Below, piece after piece: positions 1 to 13,112 of a stretch of 49,082 nucleotides of DNA; within the stretch, counting starts at the first letter, position 1; the number at the start of each line of letters is the position of its first letter. The notes beneath the pieces are model-generated. The model made no database searches and was not told where the DNA came from. It was given only the letters and a program-made list of their open reading frames with translations. The stretch covers positions 140,656 through 189,737 of the forward strand of contig NZ_DHNR01000040.1 in assembly GCF_002409645.1 (NCBI RefSeq), given 5' to 3'. This DNA is from Acetobacter sp. UBA5411 (GTDB taxonomy: Bacteria > Pseudomonadota > Alphaproteobacteria > Acetobacterales > Acetobacteraceae). Both the position numbers and the translations under genes were made by a program.

Positions 1-272
1 TTCTTCACATAGTCAGCGTGACCCGGGCAGTCGACGTGAGCATAATGACGCTTAGCGGTCTCGTACTCAACGTGAGCCGTGGAGATGGTGATACCACGAG
101 CGCGCTCTTCAGGAGCTGCGTCGATCATATCGTATGCCTTGAACTCAGCACCACCGGCCTTGGCCAGGGTCTTCGTGATCGCAGCGGTGAGCGATGTCTT
201 GCCATGGTCAACGTGACCAATGGTGCCGATATTACAATGCGGCTTATTACGCTCGAATTTAGCCTTTGCCAT
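1..272 (-). CDS. tuf: Elongation factor Tu, N-terminal part (runs off left edge)
   Basis: Brings aminoacyl-tRNA to the ribosome as a GTPase. About 90 N-terminal codons are present. The protein opens MAKAKFERNKPHCNIGTIGH and shows the P-loop region GHVDHGKTSL, the switch I segment with RGITI, and DCPGHADY, all diagnostic of EF-Tu. The ATG is at 272 with a purine-rich stretch just upstream; the reading frame is open to position 1. It lies downstream of rpsG on the same strand with about 100 bp between them, in the str operon. The usual fusA gene is missing from between rpsG and tuf. Whether this is the only tuf copy cannot be told from the window. Confidence 0.97.
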   Translation of the reverse strand, partial: MAKAKFERNKPHCNIGTIGHVDHGKTSLTAAITKTLAKAGGAEFKAYDMIDAAPEERARGITISTAHVEYETAKRHYAHVDCPGHADYVK

Positions 273-373
273 CGTTTCTCTCCGTTACCCATCTACAGAC
301 GGGATGCGGTTGTTAGCAATTTCTGCTGCGGCACCCAACCCGGAACACCGCAACACACATAAAAAAGCGCTCG

Positions 374-850
374 TTACCAGCGGTAGTGACTGAAAGCCTT
401 GTTGGCCTCAGCCATACGGTGCGTATCTTCGCGTTTCTTGACCGCGGCGCCACGATTATTCACGGCATCCATCAGCTCATTGGAAAGACGATCCTGCATC
501 GTGCTTTCACCACGCTTGCGCGACGCGTCGATCAGCCAGCGGATTGCCAGAGCCTGACGACGGTCAGCACGCACTTCCACAGGCACCTGATACGTTGCAC
601 CGCCAACACGACGGGAACGAACCTCAACGGCCGGCTTCACATTATCCAGCGCCGCATGGAACATGGCGACGGGATCAGCGGAAGCGCCACCGCGACGATG
701 CAGAACATCGAGAGCACCGTAGACGATGCCTTCTGCAGTGGACTTCTTGCCATCATACATCAGCGCATTCATGAAGCGCGTAATGACGATGTCTCCAAAT
801 TTCGGATCCGGTAGGATCTCACGCTTTACAGCGCGGTGACGGCGACTCAT
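374..850 (-). CDS. rpsG: 30S ribosomal protein S7
   Basis: 158 residues, the usual bacterial uS7 length. S7 nucleates assembly of the 3' domain of 16S rRNA (the 30S head). The start MSRRHRAVKREILPDPKFGD and the internal RFMNALMYDGKKSTAE are typical, as is the segment RRVGGATYQVPVEVR. The ATG at 850 follows the rpsL stop by 14 bp, so the two are almost certainly cotranscribed. The C-terminus ends in FSHYRW, as in other alphaproteobacteria. In many bacteria S7 autoregulates this operon through a leader; no S7 site was identified here. Confidence 0.98.
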   Translation of the reverse strand: MSRRHRAVKREILPDPKFGDIVITRFMNALMYDGKKSTAEGIVYGALDVLHRRGGASADPVAMFHAALDNVKPAVEVRSRRVGGATYQVPVEVRADRRQALAIRWLIDASRKRGESTMQDRLSNELMDAVNNRGAAVKKREDTHRMAEANKAFSHYRW

Positions 851-864
851 GCCTCGATATTCCC

Positions 865-1236
865 TTACTTAGGACGCTTAGCGCCATAGAGCGAACGACG
901 CTGACGGCGCTTTGCGATACCCTGGGTATCAAGCACACCGCGGAGGATGTGGTAACGGACACCCGGAAGATCCTTCACACGACCACCACGGATCAGGACG
1001 ACGCTATGCTCCTGAAGGTTATGACCCTCACCCGGAATATAGCTCACCACCTCGTGACCGTTCGTCAGACGCACCTTCGCGACCTTACGGAGCGCGGAGT
1101 TCGGCTTCTTTGGAGTGGTTGTATAAACGCGAGTGCAAACGCCGCGCTTCTGCGGGCAGCCCTGAAGGGCAGGCACCTTGTTGCGCTTTGCCGCAGGCTC
1201 GCGCCCCTTGGCGATCAGCTGGTTGATGGTCGGCAT
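865..1236 (-). CDS. rpsL: 30S ribosomal protein S12
   Basis: 123 residues from the ATG at 1236, starting MPTINQLIAKGREPAAKRN. A longer open frame reaches 1299, but the family length, the family N-terminus and a GGAAAGG-type ribosome site just upstream of 1236 all fix the start here. S12 sits at the decoding centre. The two lysine regions where streptomycin-resistance changes arise are present in wild-type form (TTPKKPNSALRK and GRVKDLPGVRYH), so nothing here suggests resistance. It is the first gene of the rpsL-rpsG-tuf group, and a candidate promoter lies about 220 bp upstream. Confidence 0.98.
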   Translation of the reverse strand: MPTINQLIAKGREPAAKRNKVPALQGCPQKRGVCTRVYTTTPKKPNSALRKVAKVRLTNGHEVVSYIPGEGHNLQEHSVVLIRGGRVKDLPGVRYHILRGVLDTQGIAKRRQRRSLYGAKRPK

Positions 1237-1453
1237 GCGCCTTTCCCGATCCTTACACAGTTCGGCCGGCGAACCCTCACTTCGGTTGCCGACTGTCATC
1301 CAAAATCACCCCCCGGATACAGCATCCGGAAAGCCTATGTTTACATCCGGCCTTAACGCACTCTCCAAGGAGCACATGGAACCGCATGCTGTAATTGCTT
1401 TGACAACAACCTGCCCGGACAGTGAGCCGGAATGCATGAAGCTGAGGCGGCGG

Positions 1454-1482
1454 ACCCTAAGCCCCGGAACCATGTGAGTCAA
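1454..1482 (-). promoter_or_regulatory. Candidate sigma-70 promoter for rpsL-rpsG-tuf
   Basis: On the minus strand there is TTGACT (1482-1477), a 17-nt spacer, and TAGGGT (1459-1454). The -35 matches consensus at 5 of 6 bases and the spacing is ideal; the -10 is weaker. It would give a leader of about 210 nt before rpsL. It lies between the rpoC terminator and rpsL, where a new promoter is expected. Prediction from sequence only. Confidence 0.45.
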
Positions 1483-1687
1483 GAAAACTCACGCGATTCG
1501 GGTTGGTTTCCGCACCTTCTGACACTAACATTCCGTTGGAACCGGTCTTTTGGCGTCGTTATGCAACGAATTGCGCGCCTCTTAACCCGAAATTGGCCAT
1601 TTGGCCAGTGAAAACGGGCATCACGATAGGGAAAAGAATCCATCGTGATATGCGTTATCCGCATCCAGTGCGTCTGATGCTTGTCCT

Positions 1688-1720
1688 AGAAAAAAAGAAA
1701 GGCCGGGACAAAACCCGGCC
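1688..1720 (-). terminator. Rho-independent terminator of rpoB-rpoC
   Basis: Read on the minus strand, the stem GGCCGGG (1720-1714) pairs with CCCGGCC (1707-1701) around a short loop and is followed by a T-rich run (1700-1688, TTTC then seven T). It sits 33 bp after the rpoC stop. It is the clearest classical terminator in the window. Confidence 0.9.
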
Positions 1721-1752
1721 TCTCCATAACCACAGGATTTGAAGTCTGCTGA

Positions 1753-5934
<4,182 letters not shown>

Positions 5935-6069
5935 GCGCCGAAAACCTCCAGGACGGGTGTCACGCGGCCGCGCTCCGCGTCACGCCGGGCGTTCTGCCCC
6001 GCGCTCCGTTTCATTGAAAACAGGTCGGCGTCGAGAGACCGAAGCCCCTCGACAAGATTAAAGGGAAAA

Positions 6070-9000
6070 TCAGTCACCACTGTTTTCCAGATCCACATTC
6101 AGACCAAGCGACTTCAGTTCCTTGATGAGAACGTTGAAGCTCTCAGGGATACCGGCCTCGAAGTCGTCCTGCTCACGAACGATCGATTCGTAAACCTTGG
6201 TACGACCGGAGACGTCATCGGACTTGACCGTAAGCATTTCCTGCAGCGTATAGGCTGCGCCATACGCCTCAAGTGCCCAGACTTCCATCTCACCAAAGCG
6301 CTGGCCACCGAACTGCGCCTTACCACCCAGCGGCTGCTGCGTGACGAGCGAGTATGGACCGATCGAACGTGCATGGATCTTGTCGTCGACAAGGTGATGC
6401 AGCTTGAGCATGTAGATGTAACCGACCGTCGTCTTGCGCTCGAACGGCTCGCCTGTGCGACCGTCGATGAGCTGGGACTGACCGGAACGATCGACACCCG
6501 CCTTCTCAAGCATGTTCTCGATATCGGGGATCGAGGCGCCATCGAACACCGGCGTTGCAATCGGCACGCCCTTGCGCAGATTGTTCGACAGTTCAACGAG
6601 CTGATCGTGGGACATTTCAGCGATGTCGGCCTTGAAGACCTCATCCCCGTAAACATCCTTCAGTTCATCCAGAAGCACCTGCTTCTTTTCACCGTCCCGC
6701 TGATATTCATCGACCATGTTGCCAATGCGGCGGCCGATGTTGGCGCAGGCCCAGCCCAGATGGGTCTCAAGGATCTGTCCGACGTTCATTCGTGACGGCA
6801 CACCGAGCGGGTTCAGCACGATGTCAACAGACGTGCCATCCTCCAGGAACGGCATGTCTTCGACCGGCACCACGCGGGAAACAACACCCTTGTTTCCGTG
6901 ACGACCAGCCATCTTGTCACCTGGCTGAAGCTTACGCTTCACGGCAACGAAGACCTTGACCATCTTCATCACGCCCGGCGGCAGTTCGTCACCGCGCTGC
7001 AGCTTTTCGACCTTGCTGTCGAAGCGAGCCTGAATCTTCTGGATAGCCGCGTCGAATTCACGACGCAGGGTTTCCAGTTCGGCCGTAACGGAGTCGGACG
7101 CGACGCTCACGTTGCGCCATGCGCCACGCGGAATCTCGGTCAGAACCTCTTCCGTGATCGGCGTGCCGGACTTCAGACCTTTAAAGCCTGTTCCTGCTGT
7201 TTCACCGATAAGACGCTCACGCAGACGATTGTAGAAGGAACGCTCCTGAATGGCGCGCTCGTCATCACGGTCCTTCGCCAGACGCTCGATCTCGGCGCGC
7301 TCGATCGCCATCGCACGCTCGTCCTTGTCAACGCCGCGACGGGAGAAGACGCGGACGTCAACGATCGTACCAGTCGTGCCAGGCGGCAGACGCAGGGACG
7401 TATCACGAACGTCGGAAGCCTTTTCACCGAAGATGGCGCGGAGGAGCTTCTCTTCCGGCGTCATCGGGCTTTCGCCCTTCGGTGTGACCTTGCCGATCAG
7501 GATGTCGCCCGGGTTCACCTCGGCGCCGACATACACGATGCCTGCTTCGTCGAGGTTGCGAAGGGCTTCTTCACCGACATTCGGGATGTCGCGGGTGATT
7601 TCTTCCTGACCAAGTTTCGTGTCACGCGCCATGACTTCGAATTCCTCGATATGGATCGAGGTGAAGACGTCGTCACGCGCGATACGCTCGGAGATCAGGA
7701 TGGAATCTTCGAAGTTGTAACCGTTCCAGGGCATAAACGCGACGAGCACGTTACGGCCCAGAGCCAGCTCACCCAGTTCCGTGGACGGACCGTCGGCGAT
7801 GATGTCACCAGCAGCAACCTGATCGCCCACGCGAACCAGCGGACGCTGGTTGATGCAGGTGGACTGGTTGGAACGGGAGTATTTCCGCAGACGATAGGTA
7901 TCAACACCCTGCGTCGCACCGGTTGAGTCCGTTACGCGCACCACGATGCGGGCACCGTCGATCTGATCGACAACACCGCTGCGGCGGGCAACGATGGTTG
8001 CACCCGAGTCATGAGCAACAGCGGCTTCCATGCCTGTTCCGACCAGCGGCGCATCGGAGCGCACCAGCGGAACAGCCTGACGCTGCATGTTCGATCCCAT
8101 GAGCGCACGGTTGGCGTCATCGTTCTCAAGGAACGGAATCAGCGCCGCGGCGACGGAAACGAGCTGCTTCGGAGAAACGTCACAGGCCGTCACGTCAGTC
8201 GGGAGAACCTGACGGAAGTCACCGTTCCGGCGAACCGAAACGAGGTCACCGGTCAGGGTGCCATCCTTGTCCTGCTTGGCGTCGGCCTGAGCAACGACAA
8301 GACGCTCCTCCTCCATGGCGGAAAGATACTTCCAGCCGTCCTGAAGCTTGCCATCCTTCACGAGACGATAAGGCGTCTCGATGAAGCCGTACTTGTTCAC
8401 CTTGGCGTAAGTCGCCAGTGAGTTGATCAGACCGATGTTCGGGCCTTCCGGCGTCTCAATCGGGCAGATACGGCCGTAATGGGTCGGGTGAACGTCACGG
8501 ACTTCAAAGCCTGCGCGCTCACGGGTCAGACCGCCCGGGCCAAGCGCCGAAAGACGACGCTTGTGCGTGACTTCCGAAAGCGGGTTCGTCTGATCCATGA
8601 ACTGTGAAAGCTGCGAGGAACCGAAGAACTCACGCACGGCAGCAGCGGCCGGCTTCGCGTTGATCAGGTCATGCGGCATGACCGTGTCGATATCAACGGA
8701 ACCCATACGCTCGCGAATGGCACGCTCCATGCGGAGCAGGCCGATGCGATACTGGTTTTCCATCAGTTCGCCGACAGAGCGAACACGACGGTTACCGAGG
8801 TTATCAATGTCGTCGATCTGGCCGCGACCATCCTTCAGATCGCACATGACTTTCATGGTGCGCAGGATGTCTTCCTTGCGGAGAACACGCACCGTGTCAG
8901 GGCATTCAAGACCCAGACGCATGTTCATCTTCACACGACCGACAGACGACAGGTCATAGCGGTCAGGATCGAAGAACAGGCTGCGGAACATCGCTTCCGC

Positions 9001-10242
9001 CGTCTCAGCCGTCGGCGGCTCACCCGGACGCATGACGCGATAGATGTCGATCAGCGCCTCATCACGGGAGTTGTTCTTGTCCACCGTCATGGTGTTGCGG
9101 ATCCACGGACCGTTGGCCTGATCAACCGCAAGGGTCGGCAGCTCAGTGATCCCGGCTTCTTCCAGCGCCAGCAGACGGGCTTCAGTCAGTTCTTCGCCGC
9201 CCTCACCATAGATCTCACCCGTGTTCGGGTTGACGATATCATGGGCGATGAAACGTCCGAGCAGGTCCGCTTCCGTGACCAGCACTTCCTTCGTGGTCTC
9301 GGCGATCTTGCGGACGGCACGAGCGGTCAGCTTTGTATCGGCTTCAGCAACGACCTCGCCGCTATCTGCGTCGATCAGGTCGGAGAGAAGCTTCTGGCCT
9401 TTGAAAGCTTCCGGATCGAAAGCGCGCGCCCAGCCCTTGGCGGTCTTCTGGAAGATGACCTTGCCATAGAAGTAGTCAAGGATCTCATCGGAATCCATGC
9501 CGCCGATGTCCATGGAAGCGACGTCGCCGCCCTCTTCCGCCTTCTTCTTGCGCGCAGCCTCGGAATTGGCGCCTTCGAGCGCATAAAGCAGCGTCGTGGC
9601 CGGCAGCTTGCGCTTCCGGTCGATACGGACATAGATCAGGTCCTTGGCGTCGAATTCGAAGTCGAGCCAGGAACCGCGATACGGGATGACGCGGGCCGAG
9701 AAGAGATACTTGCCCGAAGAGTGGGTCTTGCCCTTGTCATGATCGAAGAAGACGCCCGGTGAACGGTGCATCTGGCTGACGATCACGCGCTCGGTGCCGT
9801 TGACGATAAAGGTACCGTTATCGGTCATCAGGGGCATGTCGCCCATGTAAACCGGCTGTTCCTTGATATCGCGGATCGAGCGGGAACCCGTATCCTCATC
9901 AACGTCCCAGACGATCAGACGGAGAATGACCTTCAGCGGCGCGGCATAAGTCAGACCACGCTGGATGCATTCTTCAACGTCATATTTCGGGTCTTCGAAT
10001 TCGTACTGAACGAACTCAAGACGACCACGTCCTGCGAAATCGTTGATCGGAAAAACGGAACGGAAAACTTCCTGAAGCCCCGTCTGCGTCCGCGCATCAG
10101 GCGATACGTTCGCCTGAAGGAATGCCTCATAGGAGGCGCGCTGAACATCGATGAGGTTAGGCATCGGCGCAACTTCGGGAATCCGCCCGAAACTTTTGCG
10201 GATCCTTTTACGCCCCGTGAACGATTTGGTGATTGCGTTCAT
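6070..10242 (-). CDS. rpoB: DNA-directed RNA polymerase beta subunit
   Basis: 1390 residues from the ATG at 10242 (MNAITKSFTGRKRIRKSFGR). The open frame extends upstream to 10395, but that part is not beta-like and a GAGG-type ribosome site precedes 10242. The rifampicin-binding region, near residues 530-575, reads SSQLSQFMDQTNPLSEVTHK then RRLSALGPGG, with the usual Asp, His and Ser residues, so a rifampicin-sensitive type is expected. The C-terminal FGGQRFGEMEVWALEAYGAA is classic. The gene sits between rplL (269 bp upstream) and rpoC; the upstream gap contains two hairpins that may tune rpoB expression relative to rplL. Confidence 0.99.
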   Translation of the reverse strand: MNAITKSFTGRKRIRKSFGRIPEVAPMPNLIDVQRASYEAFLQANVSPDARTQTGLQEVFRSVFPINDFAGRGRLEFVQYEFEDPKYDVEECIQRGLTYAAPLKVILRLIVWDVDEDTGSRSIRDIKEQPVYMGDMPLMTDNGTFIVNGTERVIVSQMHRSPGVFFDHDKGKTHSSGKYLFSARVIPYRGSWLDFEFDAKDLIYVRIDRKRKLPATTLLYALEGANSEAARKKKAEEGGDVASMDIGGMDSDEILDYFYGKVIFQKTAKGWARAFDPEAFKGQKLLSDLIDADSGEVVAEADTKLTARAVRKIAETTKEVLVTEADLLGRFIAHDIVNPNTGEIYGEGGEELTEARLLALEEAGITELPTLAVDQANGPWIRNTMTVDKNNSRDEALIDIYRVMRPGEPPTAETAEAMFRSLFFDPDRYDLSSVGRVKMNMRLGLECPDTVRVLRKEDILRTMKVMCDLKDGRGQIDDIDNLGNRRVRSVGELMENQYRIGLLRMERAIRERMGSVDIDTVMPHDLINAKPAAAAVREFFGSSQLSQFMDQTNPLSEVTHKRRLSALGPGGLTRERAGFEVRDVHPTHYGRICPIETPEGPNIGLINSLATYAKVNKYGFIETPYRLVKDGKLQDGWKYLSAMEEERLVVAQADAKQDKDGTLTGDLVSVRRNGDFRQVLPTDVTACDVSPKQLVSVAAALIPFLENDDANRALMGSNMQRQAVPLVRSDAPLVGTGMEAAVAHDSGATIVARRSGVVDQIDGARIVVRVTDSTGATQGVDTYRLRKYSRSNQSTCINQRPLVRVGDQVAAGDIIADGPSTELGELALGRNVLVAFMPWNGYNFEDSILISERIARDDVFTSIHIEEFEVMARDTKLGQEEITRDIPNVGEEALRNLDEAGIVYVGAEVNPGDILIGKVTPKGESPMTPEEKLLRAIFGEKASDVRDTSLRLPPGTTGTIVDVRVFSRRGVDKDERAMAIERAEIERLAKDRDDERAIQERSFYNRLRERLIGETAGTGFKGLKSGTPITEEVLTEIPRGAWRNVSVASDSVTAELETLRREFDAAIQKIQARFDSKVEKLQRGDELPPGVMKMVKVFVAVKRKLQPGDKMAGRHGNKGVVSRVVPVEDMPFLEDGTSVDIVLNPLGVPSRMNVGQILETHLGWACANIGRRIGNMVDEYQRDGEKKQVLLDELKDVYGDEVFKADIAEMSHDQLVELSNNLRKGVPIATPVFDGASIPDIENMLEKAGVDRSGQSQLIDGRTGEPFERKTTVGYIYMLKLHHLVDDKIHARSIGPYSLVTQQPLGGKAQFGGQRFGEMEVWALEAYGAAYTLQEMLTVKSDDVSGRTKVYESIVREQDDFEAGIPESFNVLIKELKSLGLNVDLENSGD

Positions 10243-10428
10243 GTCTATCTGCCTCGTCCCTGCCGTCGGACCATCCGGCCACCCCGTTTCCGAAAAGGAA
10301 AGGAGAGGGCCAGACGGTCCGGCCTGTAATGCACACTTCACACGACCCACGCCGTAATCCGGTGCAGTCGTCTGGTTCGTAAATCGCCTTAGCATCTACC
10401 CTTTACAGGGAGTCACTACAGACGAACA

Positions 10429-10495
10429 GGCGGAGACCGTAGACAGCCTCCGCCCAGAACCAACTCAAAACAGTGACGGCACGCGAAGGTGCCGC
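10429..10495 (-). promoter_or_regulatory. Two hairpins in the rplL-rpoB gap, possible attenuator or RNA-processing site
   Basis: On the minus strand, the first hairpin pairs CGGCAC with GTGCCG (10495-10478, 6-nt loop) and is followed by TCACTGTTTTG. The second pairs GGCGGAG with CTCCGCC (10455-10429). Both lie between the rplL stop and rpoB. In Escherichia coli the corresponding gap holds a partial terminator and an RNase III site. Equivalent function here is inferred from position only. Confidence 0.45.
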
Positions 10496-10511
10496 CAGAA
10501 GATCGAGATAA

Positions 10512-10886
<375 letters not shown>

Positions 10887-10959
10887 GATATGGTCTTCCT
10901 AATATAGATACTAGTTCAGGATGCACAACCCGAAAGAAACGGGTCATGCGCATTTTCTC

Positions 10960-10977
10960 TCTCCCCGCAAGGGGAGA
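10960..10977 (-). promoter_or_regulatory. Hairpin between rplJ and rplL
   Basis: A 7-bp stem TCTCCCC/GGGGAGA with a 4-nt loop lies a few bases after the rplJ stop. There is no T-run, so it is not a classical terminator. It may stabilise or separate the rplJ and rplL messages. Confidence 0.35.
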
Positions 10978-10981
10978 CGCA

Positions 10982-11506
10982 TCAGGCTGCGTCCGCCTCG
11001 CCCGTCTTGGCATAGGCACCAAAGACCCGAGCCAGCTGGCCTGCCGGCGCCTGGAGAACACCCGCGATACGCGTAGCCGGCGTGGAGATGAGCCCCACGA
11101 GCTGCGCACGAAGTGCGTCCAGAGACGGCAGCTCGGCAAGCGCCTTGAGCCCGTTGACGTCAAGCGCCTGGGTTCCAAGGGCGCCACCAAGCAGCACCAG
11201 TTTCTCATTGGTCTTGGCGAACTCGACGAGCACTTTCGTCACTGCCACAGGATCAGCCGACCACGACAAGGCGGTCGGTCCCTTCAGCAGCGGCGCAATG
11301 CCATCGAATCGGGTCCCATCCAGGGCGAGAGTGGCCAGCCGGTTCTTCGCGACCTTGTAAGTCGCTCCCGCTGCACGCACCTTGCGACGCAGGTCAGTCA
11401 CATCAGCAACTGTCAGCCCGTCATTACGGGTGACAACCACCATGGACGTCTCTGCGAACACGGTAGCGAGCGAGGCGACAAATTCGCGCTTCTCCGTACG
11501 GTTCAC
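10982..11506 (-). CDS. rplJ: 50S ribosomal protein L10
   Basis: 174 residues if translation starts at the GTG at 11506. L10 anchors the L7/L12 stalk to the ribosome. The protein begins (M)NRTEKREFVASLATVFAE, matching the family N-terminus. Another GTG at 11533 is in frame but would add nine atypical residues. GGAG lies 7 nt upstream of 11506 and decides the start. KVAKNRL and GPTALSW are family hallmarks. L10 usually represses its own operon through the leader; the 268-bp region upstream could hold such a leader. Confidence 0.96.
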   Translation of the reverse strand: MNRTEKREFVASLATVFAETSMVVVTRNDGLTVADVTDLRRKVRAAGATYKVAKNRLATLALDGTRFDGIAPLLKGPTALSWSADPVAVTKVLVEFAKTNEKLVLLGGALGTQALDVNGLKALAELPSLDALRAQLVGLISTPATRIAGVLQAPAGQLARVFGAYAKTGEADAA

Positions 11507-11774
11507 TTCCCGTCTCCGTGTTAGCCCATCCACTCAGGGAGGATGAGCCGGTTACCCAAGGATTATCAGCGGAGCTGACAATCCGGTTCGCCTGTCCATG
11601 TCACGATACGCACGGAGAGCAGATCGAAATCCACAAACCAGCACCCTCGTCTCCCGGTCGCGCCACAAGGGCATTAAGGCTAAAGCCACATCCGGTCTTG
11701 GACAGGATCAGATGACGCGAAAGCGCCACCCTGGAAAGCCGGGAAGCAGAACCTCCCGGCGATCATTCTTTATG
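11507..11774 (-). promoter_or_regulatory. rplA-rplJ intergenic leader with a terminator-like hairpin
   Basis: This 268-bp stretch separates rplA from rplJ. Just after the rplA stop, a 7-bp stem GCCGGGA/TCCCGGC (11760-11738 on the minus strand) is followed by only three T, so it resembles a leaky terminator. The rest is the position where an L10 autoregulatory leader is found in many bacteria. No L10 kink-turn was assigned by eye. Confidence 0.4.
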
Positions 11775-12467
11775 TCAGCCGCCGAAAGCGGAGACTTCAA
11801 CACTCACACCCGGACCCATTGTGGAGGAGAGCGCCACCTTCTTCAGGTAGGTTCCCTTCGCACCGGTCGGACGAGCCTTCTGAACGGCATCCACGAATGC
11901 GCGGATGTTTTCAGCCAGCTTGTCAGCGTCGAAAGAAGCCTTGCCGATACCAGCATGGATGATACCGGCCTTCTCGGCGCGATACTCAACCTGACCAGAC
12001 TTCGCAGCCTCGACAGCACCCTTGACGTCCATGGTCACGGTGCCGAGCTTCGGGTTCGGCATCAGGCCGCGCGGGCCAAGCACCTTACCGAGACGACCGA
12101 CGAGGCCCATCATGTCAGGGGTTGCAATGCAGCGGTCGAAGTTGATTTCGCCAGCCTGCACCTTCTCCATCAGGTCTTCCGCACCGATCACATCGGCACC
12201 AGCAGCCTTGGCTTCCTCAGCCTTCGGACCACGGGCGAACACACCGACGCGCAGGGTCTTGCCCGTGCCATTCGGCAGGGAGAGCAGGCCACGGACCATC
12301 TGGTCAGCATGACGCGGGTCAATGCCGAGGTTCAGGGAGATCTCAACCGTCTCGTCGAACTTTGCTTTCGCATTGCTCTTCACGAGGGCAAGGGCTTCAT
12401 CGAGAGCATACTGCTTCGTGCTGTCAACAGTCGCGCGGGCAGCGGTCAGACGCTTGTTCTTTGCCAT
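11775..12467 (-). CDS. rplA: 50S ribosomal protein L1
   Basis: 230 residues, usual length, from the ATG at 12467 (MAKNKRLTAARATVDSTKQY). The open frame continues six codons upstream, but that would overlap rplK and lacks family support. L1 forms the mobile stalk at the E site and can repress the L11 operon. The conserved central block reads GRLGKVLGPRGLMPNPK followed by GTVT. It starts 4 bp after the rplK stop, so rplK and rplA are translationally close. Confidence 0.98.
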   Translation of the reverse strand: MAKNKRLTAARATVDSTKQYALDEALALVKSNAKAKFDETVEISLNLGIDPRHADQMVRGLLSLPNGTGKTLRVGVFARGPKAEEAKAAGADVIGAEDLMEKVQAGEINFDRCIATPDMMGLVGRLGKVLGPRGLMPNPKLGTVTMDVKGAVEAAKSGQVEYRAEKAGIIHAGIGKASFDADKLAENIRAFVDAVQKARPTGAKGTYLKKVALSSTMGPGVSVEVSAFGG

Positions 12468-12471
12468 GATC

Positions 12472-12906
12472 TCAGCCCTCCACAACCTGCAGGCCCATCG
12501 AACGGGCGGAACCCATGAGCATACGCACGGCGCCGTCGATGTCGTTGGCGTTCATGTCTTTCTGCTTCGTCTCGGCAATCTCGCGCAGCTGCGCAATCGT
12601 CACCTTGCCGACAGCGGCGGACTTGCCGACCGTCTGGCTACCCTTGGAGACCTTGGCGGCCTTCAGCAGGAAGTAGGTGTTCGGCGGCGTCTTGGTGATG
12701 AAGCTGAACGTACGGTCGGCATACGCGGTGATGACCACCGGAATCGGCATGCCGGGCTCCATGCCCTGCGTCTTGGCGTTGAACGCCTTGCAGAATTCCA
12801 TAATGTTCAGGCCACGCTGACCGAGAGCGGGACCAACCGGCGGAGACGGATTCGCCTTGCCTGCCGGAATCTGAAGCTTGATGTAGCCAACGATTTTTTT
12901 GGCCAT
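12472..12906 (-). CDS. rplK: 50S ribosomal protein L11
   Basis: 144 residues from the ATG at 12906. AAGGAG lies 8 nt upstream, which decides the start against the longer open frame to 12981. L11 forms part of the GTPase-associated centre. The N-terminal block IKLQIPAGKANPSPPVGPAL and the segment LGQRGLNIMEFCKAFN are diagnostic. It heads the rplKAJL-rpoBC run. The common partners secE and nusG are not upstream; instead recX begins about 200 bp away on the opposite strand. Confidence 0.98.
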   Translation of the reverse strand: MAKKIVGYIKLQIPAGKANPSPPVGPALGQRGLNIMEFCKAFNAKTQGMEPGMPIPVVITAYADRTFSFITKTPPNTYFLLKAAKVSKGSQTVGKSAAVGKVTIAQLREIAETKQKDMNANDIDGAVRMLMGSARSMGLQVVEG

Positions 12907-13007
12907 ATCCGGGACTCCTTTATATTGAACCCGAACCGCGGTTCTGGCGAAATCCTCCGACGCCCAAGGGCGCACGGACAACTCTCCCGCGTTTCGTAAG
13001 AGCCGGG

Positions 13008-13036
13008 GCCATACGCCTGCTTGCCCTTGCCGTCAA
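13008..13036 (-). promoter_or_regulatory. Candidate sigma-70 promoter for rplK operon
   Basis: On the minus strand there is TTGACG (13036-13031), a 17-nt spacer, and TATGGC (13013-13008). The -35 matches 5 of 6 and the -10 has the TAT start. It lies about 100 bp upstream of rplK, in the divergent rplK/recX gap. Confidence 0.55.
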
Positions 13037-13112
13037 GTATGCGTGACAGAGAATCGGGGTCATGTGGCGCGGCAAGTTACATCCGGCTTACCGTCATGAT
13101 AGAGTAGGTTTC

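Larger units (their letters stand above)
1237..1752. other. rpoC-rpsL intergenic region without a gene
   Basis: This 516-bp stretch holds the rpoC terminator (about 1688-1720), the candidate rpsL promoter (1454-1482) and the rpsL leader. Short open frames here have no family resemblance and no good ribosome sites, so none is called. Confidence 0.7.
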
